In this document: positions 48,952-57,896 of the stretch, one piece after another
Layout: every line of letters starts with the position of its first letter
Position numbering within the stretch: position 1 is the stretch's first letter
DNA from: Halomonas salipaludis
Lineage (GTDB): Bacteria > Pseudomonadota > Gammaproteobacteria > Pseudomonadales > Halomonadaceae
NCBI RefSeq assembly: GCF_002286975.1
Contig: NZ_NSKB01000004.1
Coordinates: forward strand, 524,615 to 588,614
Reading direction: 5' to 3'
Length of the DNA: 64,000 bases
The notes under the pieces: generated by a model
Databases searched by the model: none
Told to the model about the DNA's origin: nothing
Seen by the model: the letters and a program-made list of their open reading frames with translations, nothing else
Made by a program: the position numbers and the translations under genes

Positions 48952-50400
48952 TCACTCTCGGGCGCCGGCGTTTGCCGCCGGGTCGCGGCCTCCGGTCGCA
49001 CTGGTGGTTGGCTGGCCGGGCTCGGCGGGTTCGATATCGACGATCTTGGAGCGGCTCATCACCACCTTCCAGCGCTGGATCACCGGCTCGCCGTCGCCCT
49101 GTACCTCACGCGTAATCAAGTTGATCAGGTGGCGCTTCTCGACGCTTTCGCGCACCACCTGGCCATCCTTGACCCGATAGACATGGTGCGAGGCCTTGTC
49201 CATCAGCCGCGACAGTACCGCCAGATCCAGGGTCAGGGTTTCGCGGGTCTGCTCGTAGCCGCTAAGAAAGCGCGTCGGCGACATTCGTGAGCTAGAGCGG
49301 TAGTGCAGCACCAGCTCCTCGCGCTGGGCCACGTTGCGCTTGCGAGCGGTCTTGATCGCCTCGTCGAGCTTGGCGAAGCGCTGGTAGTCGAACCACTCGA
49401 GCTGACGGCCCACCAGTTGGTTACTGTGCACGTCGTAGTACTGTCGCCGCCACTTGGGCCGGCCCTTGCGCAGCCAGCGCCACAGGGTGGTGCGCAGGTC
49501 GTCCTTGAACACCTCGCGCAGCGCATAGAGCACCGCCAGCACCAGCACGAACAGCGCGGTGATATCGCCAATACTCTCGCGGGCCTGCAGCAGGCCCAGC
49601 GAGACGAAGATCATCACCACCGCGGTGGCCAACGCCTTGACCGCCTTCTCCTCGCCGCCACCGAGCTCCTGGGTCTTCTCCTTGAGGGTCACCGGATACT
49701 CGATCAGCCGCCGCAGCAGGCGCATCTTGTTGGAGATTCGCGTCGGGTCGCGATTGACCCGCGCCGAGTTGTACTCCTGCGCCTGGCGATAGTCGTTTTC
49801 CGCCTGGCAGATCGCCAGCAGGCGTGCCTTGTTGGCCTTGTAGTGGCGGTCGCGGGGCAGGTGTGCCACCAACGACAGCAGCCGCTGCTCGGTAAACCAC
49901 GACAGATAGTTGTCGACGTTGGCGAAATACTTGAGCAGCCGAGCGTCCTCCGGCCGCGAGCGACGCAGCCGCTTGAGAATATCCAGCGCCAGCTCGACCA
50001 ATTCTTCGATACGTGCCTGGCGCGCCGCGGCCTGGGCCGCCGCCGCGTCCTCATCGCGCTCTTCTTCGCGCTTGGCATCATGCAACTCGCGGCCGCCACG
50101 CTCGAGGGCCGCCACGTATTGATAGGCGTAGAGGCTCAGGCTGAGGCGATACTGGTCGCTATCCAGCGAGCCGCGCCGCGCCAGCCGGCTGAGCACCAGC
50201 GGCAGTTGGTGGCGGTCACTGTAGTAGGTGCGCTTGACGTGGATCGCGCTGTGGTAAAAGGCATTCTCGGCGATGACATCGGTGGACAGGCCAAGCTCGC
50301 CGGGCACGAACAGGTAAAGATCCAGTCGATGGGTGGTCGATTCGCGCAGCACCCGCGAAATCTTGAGGTTAAAGCCCTCCTTGCGTTCGACGCTAACCAT
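48952..50400 (-). CDS. uncharacterised membrane protein with two central helices
   Basis: 482 codons from the ATG at 50398-50400, preceded by GGGAGC. I do not recognise a family. The N-terminal half is hydrophilic with an acidic/Ala-rich, likely coiled-coil segment (KREEERDEDAAAAQAAARQARIEELVELALDILKRLRR, about residues 105-145). Two membrane segments are close together in the middle (AVKALATAVVMIFVSLGLLQA and DITALFVLVLAVLYALREVF, about 250-300). The C-terminal part is basic and soluble. Both termini should thus lie on the same side, probably cytoplasmic. It is monocistronic and divergent from the J-domain gene. Confidence 0.6.
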   Translation of the reverse strand: MVSVERKEGFNLKISRVLRESTTHRLDLYLFVPGELGLSTDVIAENAFYHSAIHVKRTYYSDRHQLPLVLSRLARRGSLDSDQYRLSLSLYAYQYVAALERGGRELHDAKREEERDEDAAAAQAAARQARIEELVELALDILKRLRRSRPEDARLLKYFANVDNYLSWFTEQRLLSLVAHLPRDRHYKANKARLLAICQAENDYRQAQEYNSARVNRDPTRISNKMRLLRRLIEYPVTLKEKTQELGGGEEKAVKALATAVVMIFVSLGLLQARESIGDITALFVLVLAVLYALREVFKDDLRTTLWRWLRKGRPKWRRQYYDVHSNQLVGRQLEWFDYQRFAKLDEAIKTARKRNVAQREELVLHYRSSSRMSPTRFLSGYEQTRETLTLDLAVLSRLMDKASHHVYRVKDGQVVRESVEKRHLINLITREVQGDGEPVIQRWKVVMSRSKIVDIEPAEPGQPTTSATGGRDPAANAGARE

Positions 50401-50522
50401 CACTGCTCCCTAACAGACACTGCCCTACTCCTCGTTTATACCATGATCCGATGGCGCCTGACGGTAGCGGCCGAGCTTGCCTTCGCCGCCGACCGAGGCG
50501 ACCATATGGCGCTGCCACGTCC

Positions 50523-50528
50523 TATAAT
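50523..50528 (+). promoter_or_regulatory. consensus -10 box upstream of the J-domain gene
   Basis: TATAAT, a perfect -10 hexamer, lies 32 bp before the ATG at 50560. The -35 area at normal spacing is poor, so this is only a candidate. Confidence 0.4.
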
Positions 50529-50559
50529 CAATAATTGCGACCCTCGTGGAGACAAGGGA

Positions 50560-51417
50560 ATGCCCATCGCGCGCTTTTCATCTTTCGAGCTGCTGCTGCT
50601 CAAGAGCCGTCACCAGGCGGACACGGCAGCGCTGCTGTTGCTCGCCTGGGTGCTCGCCAGCCGTGGCCATATCGGCGATCCCGAGCGCGCACGGCTCACC
50701 GAGCTGACCAGCGGCTTTCGCCATGGCCATTCCCTCGAACCGATCATCGAGATCGCCGCCCGCCAGGACCTCGCCGCCATCCAGCTCGCCGCAGAGCTGC
50801 TGCAGAAGGAGTGTCATGGCGAACAGGCCCATCCTTTTCTGCGCCTGGCTATCGCCCTGGCCGTAGAGGGCGGCAAGCCATCGCTGGCAAACCATCACGT
50901 GCTGCGCTTCCTGGCCGACCTGCTGGGGGTGGCACCCAGCGAGTTCGCAGCGCTGTTCGAAGCAGTGGCCGGCAAGGCCTTCGCCAATCCCGACGATCCC
51001 AGTCGTACCGGCTACTGGCAGGCTAAGGAGCATCATCGCCAGCAGCAGGAACAGCACCGCCAGCAACAGGAACGCCACAACAGCCAGCGCGACCAGGAGC
51101 GCCAGCGCCGCGAACGCGATCATCAGCAACAGTCGCGTGAGCGCGAACAGCGCGACGAGCGACATCATTACCAGCGCCAGCGTCGCCATGCTAGCGATCA
51201 AGCGCCGCCCCCCGGCGATCGCACCCGCCGTGCCTTAACCGTACTGGGGCTGCAACCCGGCGCCAGTCGCAGCGAGATCCGCAAGGCTTATCGCCGCCTG
51301 GCGCAAACCCACCATCCTGACCGAGTCTTTACCCAGGGCGAGGCGCGGGTGGCCAGCGCCTCGCTGCGCTTTCAGCGCATCAAGAGCGCCTACGAATACC
51401 TGATGGAGGTGAGCTGA
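50560..51417 (+). CDS. DjlA-like protein with C-terminal J domain
   Basis: 285 codons from the ATG at 50560; the frame is open for another 1.2 kb upstream but that part is antisense to the neighbouring gene. Residues about 1-150 are helical and resemble the TerB-like part of DjlA. A strongly charged Gln/Arg/His-rich linker follows (about 155-215; HHRQQQEQHRQQQERHNSQR and similar). The C-terminal J domain (about 220-285) starts RRALTVLGLQPGASRSEIRKAYRRLAQTHHPDRV, with an intact HPD motif to stimulate DnaK ATPase, and ends FQRIKSAYEYLME as in DjlA. No membrane anchor is seen. The following gene starts 1 bp after its stop. Confidence 0.8.
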   Translation: MPIARFSSFELLLLKSRHQADTAALLLLAWVLASRGHIGDPERARLTELTSGFRHGHSLEPIIEIAARQDLAAIQLAAELLQKECHGEQAHPFLRLAIALAVEGGKPSLANHHVLRFLADLLGVAPSEFAALFEAVAGKAFANPDDPSRTGYWQAKEHHRQQQEQHRQQQERHNSQRDQERQRRERDHQQQSREREQRDERHHYQRQRRHASDQAPPPGDRTRRALTVLGLQPGASRSEIRKAYRRLAQTHHPDRVFTQGEARVASASLRFQRIKSAYEYLMEVS

Positions 51418-51418
51418 G

Positions 51419-51832
51419 ATGCGCGACCTCTACAAGCGTCTGGGCCTCTCCCCCGACGCCAGCCAGGAGGCGATTCACACCGCCATCGACGCCTGCCAGC
51501 ATAGTGCGCTCAAGGCCGACGCCCAGATGGTGCTGCAGGTCGAATCGCGGCGCGACGAATACGACGCCCTGCACGCCACTCTCTGCGATATCGGCCTGCT
51601 GCGAGCGCGTCTCGGCCTGACCCACGGCGCCTACTGGCAGGACAGCGTGGCCAACGACTTCTCGCTGCCACCGGACAGCGCCCGTTCGCGCCACGAAGAG
51701 CTGGTCGAGCGGCTCAGTCATGCCGCCGGCTGGCACAACCGCTGGCGGGCGTGGCATGCGCCCTGGCTGATCGCCGGACTGTTCGCGCTGGGCGTGCTGG
51801 CCGGCGCCGCGCTATGCCACGCGCTGCTTTAG
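51419..51832 (+). CDS. J-like protein without HPD, C-terminal membrane anchor
   Basis: 137 codons. The N-terminus (MRDLYKRLGLSPDASQEAIH) resembles the first helices of a J domain, but the expected HPD loop is replaced by HSALKADAQ. A second short helical region (YDALHATLCDIGLLRARLG) is followed by a hydrophobic C-terminal helix, WLIAGLFALGVLAGAALCHALL. It thus looks like a tail-anchored inner-membrane protein with an inactive J-like domain. Tight coupling to the preceding J-domain gene suggests the two act together, for example as partner or regulator. Family not identified. Confidence 0.65.
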   Translation: MRDLYKRLGLSPDASQEAIHTAIDACQHSALKADAQMVLQVESRRDEYDALHATLCDIGLLRARLGLTHGAYWQDSVANDFSLPPDSARSRHEELVERLSHAAGWHNRWRAWHAPWLIAGLFALGVLAGAALCHALL

Positions 51833-51851
51833 AGCACAACGGCTCGCTCTG

Positions 51852-54800
51852 CTAGCGCGGCATGATCATGACGTCGGCATGCACCAGCGTGGTCACCGGC
51901 TGCGGCTTGCCGAACAGATAGCCCTGGGCATAGTCGACGCCCAGCTCGCGCAGCCTTTGCAGCACGTCTTCGTCCTCGACGAATTCGGCAATCGTCAGCA
52001 ACCCCAGGGTGTGCCCAACGGTGTTGATCGCCTCGACCATGGCCCGGTCGATCGAATCACGATGCAGGTCGCGCACGAAGTGTCCGTCGATCTTGAGAAA
52101 GTCCACCGGCAGCTGCTTGAGATAGCCGAACGAGGATAGGCCGGCACCGAAGTCGTCGAGGGCGAAGCGGCAACCCAGTGCCTTGAGCGTGACGATCAGC
52201 TCGCTGACCGTCGACAACTGGGCGATGGCGGCGCTCTCGGTGATCTCGAAGCACAGCGTTCCAGCCGGTAGGGCAGCCGCCGCCACCTGCTCCTCTAGTA
52301 CGCGACAGAACTGCGGGTCCGACAGCGAAGCGCCGGAGAGGTTGATCGACCACATGCCCTCGAGCTCGCCACTGCGGTAAGTATCGCCGAGCCAGGCCAG
52401 GGTATTGCGCACCACCCAGCGGTCGATCCGCGGCATCAGGTTGTAGCGCTCGGCAGCGGGCAAGAAGGCACCTGGGCTAATGATCTTGCCGCCCTCTTCG
52501 AGACGCACCAGTACCTCATGGATCGCCCCTCCGGCAGCCTTGTCGATGGCCACGATGGGCTGCACGTAGAGCCGCAGCGCATCGGCATCCAGCGCCGCCT
52601 GCAGCCGCGGCACCCACTGCAGCTCGCCATGGCGCTCGAGCAGCTGGCTGTCATCGGGCTGGTAGAGATGCACGCGATTGCGCCCGCCCTCCTTGGCCGC
52701 ATAGCAGGCCGCGTCGGCAGCACTCAGCGCATCGCGCAGGGTCAGCGCGTGTCCCTCGCCCAGCGGCACCATGCCGATGCTTACGCCGATGGCGAAGCTG
52801 TGCCCCTCCCAGCCAAAGCGAAACGTTTCGATGGAACGCCGCAGCTCCTCGCCCAGCTCGACGGCCTTGCCGGCCGGACAGTCGAACAGCAGGATACCGA
52901 ATTCGTCACCCCCCAACCGGGCCAGCAGGTCGGTGCCGCGTAGATGCTGGCGCAGCAGCCGCGAAACCTGGCGCAGCAGCTCATCGCCGGCCATGTGGCC
53001 GCAAGTGTCGTTGACCACCTTGAACTGGTCGAGGTCCAGATAGCACAGCACATGCTGCTCACCGACCGACGCCACCAGCTGCTGCAGCTGAGCCTCGAAG
53101 GCGCGCCGATTGGCGAGCCCGGTCAGCGCGTCGTGGCTGGCCTGGTGGCTGAGCTTGCGCGCCAGGCTGCGGTTCACCGTCACGTCCTGGAACACCACCA
53201 CCGCGCCCACGGTGAGACCCTGGCGAGAGCGAATCGGCGCCGCCGAGTGATGCACCGGCCAGCGCTCGCCGGCGGCCCCCAGCAGCAGGTGAGCGGCGTC
53301 GGCCGCCACCGCACGCCCCGAGGCCAACACCCGCCGCGCAGGGTTGTCGACCCGGCCACCGTGCGTCTCGTCGAGCAACTGATAGATATGCGCGATTGGC
53401 TGTCCGTACGCCGCCTCCAGCGACCAGCCGGTCAGGCGGCTCGCTTCGGCATTGAGGAAGGTCACACAGCCCGAGGCGTCGGTGGTAATCACCCCGTCAC
53501 CGATCGAGGCAAGCGTCACCTGGGCCAGGTCACGCTCGCGATAGAGCTGCTCTTCCAAGCGCTTGCGCTCGGTGATGTCGCGCACCATACCGGCAAACTC
53601 GGCGTGTGAGCCAGCGGCCCCCTCGCTGACTTGAATCTCCAGATAACGAATGCCATCCGCACCACGCAGGCGCAGTTCGCGGCGCTCGCCGAGCGCCGGC
53701 AGCTCATCGGCGATCAATTGACTGATCGGCGCGCCGAGCAGCGTTTTGGCCTCCACGCCAAATAGCTGCTCGGCACCCGGGTTGAGACCGGTCAGGGTAC
53801 CGTCGGCACGCCAGGTAACGACGCCATCGCGCAGGTTGCGCAGCATCACCTGGGTGTTGGCCACCGCCCTCTCGAGCGCCCCGGCCACGCGATTGTAGCC
53901 CGCCGCGATCTCCCCCACTTCGGTGAACGGATCGGCCTCCACGCGCCCCTGAAGATCACCGCGCCGTTCATGCTCGCGCATGCATTCGAGGAGTTCATTG
54001 AGCTCGGTGCGCGCGCCGTGTTCGGCCATATTCAATCCCAGGCGCTCGGCCTCGTCGCTGACCCGCAGCGGACGCAGGCGGTCGATGCCGCGCAGCAACA
54101 GCCAGGCCAGGCCAAAGCTCCAGATGCCGCACACCACTACGCCCAATGCCTGGACCAGCAGTTGCTCGACGCGCCCCAGCCCGGTATCGAGCAGGCTCAT
54201 ATCGCCCAGTAGCCCCACCGCCAGGGTGCCCCAGATACCGGCGACCAGATGCGCCGGCACCGCGCCGACGGCATCGTCGATGCCGCGGCGCAGCAGCCAC
54301 TCGCTGGCCAGGACCATCAGCACGCCACCGATCGCTCCCACTGCCAGGGCCTGACCCATGCTCAGCGCGTGCGCCCCGGCGGTGACCGCAACCAGCCCGG
54401 CGATCGCGCCGTTCATGGCATACATCACATCGGCATAGCGGCGCACTCGCCAGCCGATGAGCATGCCAGAGAGTACACCGGCCACCGCCGCCAGCACGGT
54501 ATTCACCAGCACTCCCGGTACTCGCCCGTCGAAGGCCAGAGTGCTGCCGCCATTGAAGCCGAACCAGCCAAGAAACAGCAACAACACGCCGAGCATCGCC
54601 ATCGGCAGGTTGCCCGCCGGCAGCGTACGCGGCGCCTCGCCGGGAACGAAGCGTCCGCGCCGCGGGCCGATCAGCAGGATCGCCGCCAGGGCTACCCAGC
54701 CACCCACGCTGTGGACCACCGTGGCACCGGCGAAATCGACGAAGCCCAAGCCGGCCAGCCAACCAGGCACTCCCCCCAGCAGGCCACCCCAGGCCCAGTG

Positions 54801-55208
54801 GCCGAACAGCGGGTAGATCAGCAGGCTAACGATCACCGTGACCGCCAGGTAGCCAACAAACGACATGCGCTCCGCCACCGCCCCGGAGACGACCGTTGCC
54901 GCCGTGGCACAGAACATCGCTTGAAACAGAAACAGCGTGGCAAGCACCGCGTCGCCGGCCTCGAGCTGCAGCAGAAAGTGCTCGCCACCCCACCAGCCAC
55001 TGATGCCGCGGCCGAACATCAGGCCAAACCCCAGCACCCAGAACACCAGCAGTGCCACGGCAAAGTCGGCAAGGTTCTTCATCGCCACGTTGATGGCGTT
55101 CTTGGTTCGCGTCACCCCGGCTTCCAGGCACAGAAAACCGGCCTGCATCACGAAGACCAGCGCTGCCGCCCACAGCACCCAGAGGATATCCAATTCGGAT
55201 TCCAGCAT
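51852..55208 (-). CDS. ammonium transporter fused to PAS, GGDEF and EAL domains
   Basis: 1118 codons, AAAAGGAG upstream of the ATG. Residues 1-395 are a full Amt domain (QAGFLCLEAGVTRTKNAINVAMKNL at the start; twin-His positions in TVVHSVGGWVAL and PAHLVAGIWGTLAVG). A HAMP-like linker (about 400-445), two PAS-type regions (about 450-560 and 575-690), GGDEF and EAL domains follow. The GGDEF motif at about 768 is intact with an RxxD inhibitory site five residues before. In the EAL domain the motif reads EVL, but NLSG, DDFG and FLKIDG are kept, so both cyclase and phosphodiesterase could be active. It may sense or transport ammonium and adjust cyclic di-GMP. Single gene. Confidence 0.9.
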   Translation of the reverse strand: MLESELDILWVLWAAALVFVMQAGFLCLEAGVTRTKNAINVAMKNLADFAVALLVFWVLGFGLMFGRGISGWWGGEHFLLQLEAGDAVLATLFLFQAMFCATAATVVSGAVAERMSFVGYLAVTVIVSLLIYPLFGHWAWGGLLGGVPGWLAGLGFVDFAGATVVHSVGGWVALAAILLIGPRRGRFVPGEAPRTLPAGNLPMAMLGVLLLFLGWFGFNGGSTLAFDGRVPGVLVNTVLAAVAGVLSGMLIGWRVRRYADVMYAMNGAIAGLVAVTAGAHALSMGQALAVGAIGGVLMVLASEWLLRRGIDDAVGAVPAHLVAGIWGTLAVGLLGDMSLLDTGLGRVEQLLVQALGVVVCGIWSFGLAWLLLRGIDRLRPLRVSDEAERLGLNMAEHGARTELNELLECMREHERRGDLQGRVEADPFTEVGEIAAGYNRVAGALERAVANTQVMLRNLRDGVVTWRADGTLTGLNPGAEQLFGVEAKTLLGAPISQLIADELPALGERRELRLRGADGIRYLEIQVSEGAAGSHAEFAGMVRDITERKRLEEQLYRERDLAQVTLASIGDGVITTDASGCVTFLNAEASRLTGWSLEAAYGQPIAHIYQLLDETHGGRVDNPARRVLASGRAVAADAAHLLLGAAGERWPVHHSAAPIRSRQGLTVGAVVVFQDVTVNRSLARKLSHQASHDALTGLANRRAFEAQLQQLVASVGEQHVLCYLDLDQFKVVNDTCGHMAGDELLRQVSRLLRQHLRGTDLLARLGGDEFGILLFDCPAGKAVELGEELRRSIETFRFGWEGHSFAIGVSIGMVPLGEGHALTLRDALSAADAACYAAKEGGRNRVHLYQPDDSQLLERHGELQWVPRLQAALDADALRLYVQPIVAIDKAAGGAIHEVLVRLEEGGKIISPGAFLPAAERYNLMPRIDRWVVRNTLAWLGDTYRSGELEGMWSINLSGASLSDPQFCRVLEEQVAAAALPAGTLCFEITESAAIAQLSTVSELIVTLKALGCRFALDDFGAGLSSFGYLKQLPVDFLKIDGHFVRDLHRDSIDRAMVEAINTVGHTLGLLTIAEFVEDEDVLQRLRELGVDYAQGYLFGKPQPVTTLVHADVMIMPR

Positions 55209-55309
55209 GCGTTATGCTCCTTTTACGGTGCGTTTCGCGCACCGGAATGAGTCACGGACCGACGCCGGCCTCGAGCGGCATGCTCGCCGAGGGCCTGACG
55301 ACGGGCGCG

Positions 55310-55336
55310 GACGCCAATCTCGTAGTGATTGGCGTC
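55310..55336. terminator. hairpin downstream of the MscS gene
   Basis: GACGCCAATC and GATTGGCGTC form a perfect 10-bp stem with a 7-base loop, 54 bp past the stop of the minus-strand mechanosensitive channel gene and 100 bp before the ammonium-sensor gene start. Likely terminator for the former. Confidence 0.6.
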
Positions 55337-55389
55337 GCCACCTCATTCAATTAGAAGCAATAACGGTGCCATATATAAGCACTTGTCGA

Positions 55390-57738
55390 TCACCGCGATG
55401 GTGCAGAGCTCGGCGAGCCACCGCTGGGGCTGGTCTTGCCCTCAGGGTCGGCGACACCAGCCTCACCCGGCTCGCGACCGGCGCTGTCCTGGGGCGCGTC
55501 GAGGGGCTCGCCCTGGCCTTCATCCAGCGTTTCGCCGAGGCGGCCCTCCATCTGGATGCTCATGCGCGGCACGGCCAAGTCCAGACCATCCTCTTCCATG
55601 CGCTGCTTGAGGCGCAGGTTGAAGGCGCGCGCCACGTCCCACTGCATCACCGGCGCGGTGCGCATGCGCATGCGCAGCACCGCCGCGCCCTCATCGAAGC
55701 GCTCGACGCCCTGCAGCTCCAGCGGCGACCAGATGTGGTGGCGCATCATCGGGTCCTGGCGCAGCTCGTCGGCCACCTCGCGCACCAGGCTGATGGCGTC
55801 GTCGATCTTCATCGCATGGGGAATCCGCACCCGCATCAGGGCGATGCCGAACTGTCGCGACATGTTATGGATCGACTGGATCTGGCTGAAGGTGATGATG
55901 TGCACGATACCGTCGAGGTCGCGCAACCGCACGGTACGCAGGGTAAGGCCTTCGACGGTCCCCATGTGGCCCCCCAGGTCGACGAAGTCGTCGATGGCCA
56001 GCGAGTCCTCGATGAGGATGAAGATACCGGTGATCAGATCCTGCACCAGGGTTTGGGCGCCAAAGCCGATCGCCAGGCCAATCACCCCGGCACCGGCCAG
56101 CAGCGGCGTGACGTTGACGCCGAGATTGGCCAGCCCGACGATGGCCGCGATCACCACGATAGTGGCGAAGATCACGTTGCGAATCAGCGGCGTGATGGTC
56201 TGTGCCCTGGCGCTGTTGACGCGCCGCCCGCGAGCCCGCGCAGAGGAGGTCAGGGCGCGCTGGATGGCGGTGTCGGCAAAGATCCACGCCAGCCACGCCA
56301 GCAGCATGGTGACACCGATCGCTAACAGCGCCTGACCGATGCGCGCACTGGCCACCCCCTGCTGGCCGAGGCCCAGCAGCGAGCCACCCCATACCTGCAG
56401 CGAGAGCTCGCCGAACGCCACCCAGCAGACCATGTGCGCCAGCGCATAGCCGAAGCGTTCAAGGCGCTTGCGATACTGCGAGATGCGCTTGCGCCGGGTC
56501 ACCGTCTCGCTATGGCGGCGAATCAGTCCAGTGATCACCAGCGTCAGCACCAATAGCGACGCCGAGATGATCGCCCGGGTCAGGGCACCGCCCGCATCCC
56601 CCACCGACACGAAGATCGCCAGCAGCGAGGCGCCCACCATCAGCAGCGCCGGCACGTGCCACAGCCCGCCGAGCGCGCGAATCAGGTCATAACTGGTGCT
56701 GGCACGCTGGCGCTGCGAGTAGGGACGATTGCGGATCAGGTGCTTGATGGGGCGCTTGAAGCGCATTACGAACGCCCCCGCCAGCAGCGCGGCGAGGATA
56801 TTGGCCAGCACCGAGAGCAGCGACGACAGGTCATCGCCGAGCAGCTCGATCAGGTGCCCTGACTCCAGCGCATCGGCCAGTGCCACCAGCGCGCCGATCG
56901 CAAACAGCCGGCGGAGTGCACGCTGGCGCAGGTGCGACACCGCCACGAAGCGGTGGCCACGGGTGAACGCCGACACCACCACCTCGACGATCACTGCCAG
57001 CAGTCGGCCGCACAGTGCCACATAGGCCACCACCAGCGCCAGGGTTCGTCCGGCGCTTTCCGGTACGAACTGCCCCACGCCGAGCATGATCAGGAACGCC
57101 AGCAGCCACGGCAGCAGGCGTCGCAGCAGGTGCACCACCAACAGCCAGGCGCGCGGCTCACGGGGCAGACGTAACGGCCAGTCGCGGCGCTGCGCCACCA
57201 GTCGCGCAACGGCCATCAGGATGACCAGCAGCCCGGCCCAGATGCCCAGCATCACCGTGGCCTCGATGGCCAGGCGCACCAGCTCACCGTAGCTGGCCTC
57301 AGCGAACAGCGCGCGGCTCTCGCTGCGCGCCTGGTCGAACTGAGTCTGCCACACGTCGAGCGGCGACTGGCCGGCCTCGGCCTGGTCGCCGAAATCGCTG
57401 AGGGTGTCTGCCAGCGCGCCCAGTAGCCCCTGGCGCGGCAGAGCCGTCTCTGCGCCCTCGGCCTGGGCCGATGCCTCGCGCAGCTCACGCAGGCTCTCGA
57501 CCAGGGCACCGCGGCGGTCGGCGTCCTCCAGGGTCGCGATCACCTCGTCCAGCGACTGCCGGAACGCCTCGGGGTCATGCTCCTCTTGCGCTTCGTCGCT
57601 ACCGGTCAAGCCGGCCAACGGCAAGGCCTGGGCGCCGGCCTGCTGGGGCAGTGCCACGCACAGCGACAGTAGTACCAGCAGCAGCCAGCCACATCGCAGC
57701 AGGCGGACGGACAACAGGGTAGTGGCGGCTCGCGGCAT
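55390..57738 (-). CDS. large MscS-family mechanosensitive channel
   Basis: 782 codons from the ATG at 57736-57738 with GGAGGAAGC upstream; the longer frame is not needed. Signal peptide ends QQAGAQA. An N-terminal periplasmic part (about 25-150) with acidic helices precedes about ten membrane segments. The pore and MscS core sit at about residues 520-690: NLGVNVTPLLAGAGVIGLAIGFGAQTLVQDLITGIFILIEDSLAIDDFVDLGGHMGTVEGLTLRTVRLRDLDG. The cytoplasmic vestibule follows, and an acidic, Pro-rich tail ends the protein. It resembles YbdG/YbiO-type multi-helix MscS proteins and should release solutes on osmotic downshock, useful for a halophile. Confidence 0.9.
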   Translation of the reverse strand: MPRAATTLLSVRLLRCGWLLLVLLSLCVALPQQAGAQALPLAGLTGSDEAQEEHDPEAFRQSLDEVIATLEDADRRGALVESLRELREASAQAEGAETALPRQGLLGALADTLSDFGDQAEAGQSPLDVWQTQFDQARSESRALFAEASYGELVRLAIEATVMLGIWAGLLVILMAVARLVAQRRDWPLRLPREPRAWLLVVHLLRRLLPWLLAFLIMLGVGQFVPESAGRTLALVVAYVALCGRLLAVIVEVVVSAFTRGHRFVAVSHLRQRALRRLFAIGALVALADALESGHLIELLGDDLSSLLSVLANILAALLAGAFVMRFKRPIKHLIRNRPYSQRQRASTSYDLIRALGGLWHVPALLMVGASLLAIFVSVGDAGGALTRAIISASLLVLTLVITGLIRRHSETVTRRKRISQYRKRLERFGYALAHMVCWVAFGELSLQVWGGSLLGLGQQGVASARIGQALLAIGVTMLLAWLAWIFADTAIQRALTSSARARGRRVNSARAQTITPLIRNVIFATIVVIAAIVGLANLGVNVTPLLAGAGVIGLAIGFGAQTLVQDLITGIFILIEDSLAIDDFVDLGGHMGTVEGLTLRTVRLRDLDGIVHIITFSQIQSIHNMSRQFGIALMRVRIPHAMKIDDAISLVREVADELRQDPMMRHHIWSPLELQGVERFDEGAAVLRMRMRTAPVMQWDVARAFNLRLKQRMEEDGLDLAVPRMSIQMEGRLGETLDEGQGEPLDAPQDSAGREPGEAGVADPEGKTSPSGGSPSSAPSR

Positions 57739-57896
57739 GCTTCCTCCGGAATGATGGTTGCCGCAGAGTCTGCACAGACCCATGGCAGCGGTAAAGGCGG
57801 CGGCCGAATCTCGCCGCTCGCTATAGCGTAGCGTGTCACGCCAGGCGCTTATGATAGGCTGAGCGCTGACCCATCATCGCTGCAGTGGAGCCCGGC

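Noticed and set aside
49303..50559. Long upstream extension of the J-domain gene frame
   Set aside because: It is antisense to the 482-codon membrane protein gene; the ATG at 50560 starts recognisable protein and has its own upstream region.
54249..55250. 333-codon plus-strand open frame opposite the Amt domain
   Set aside because: His/Gln/Arg-rich antisense shadow of a clearly conserved membrane domain.
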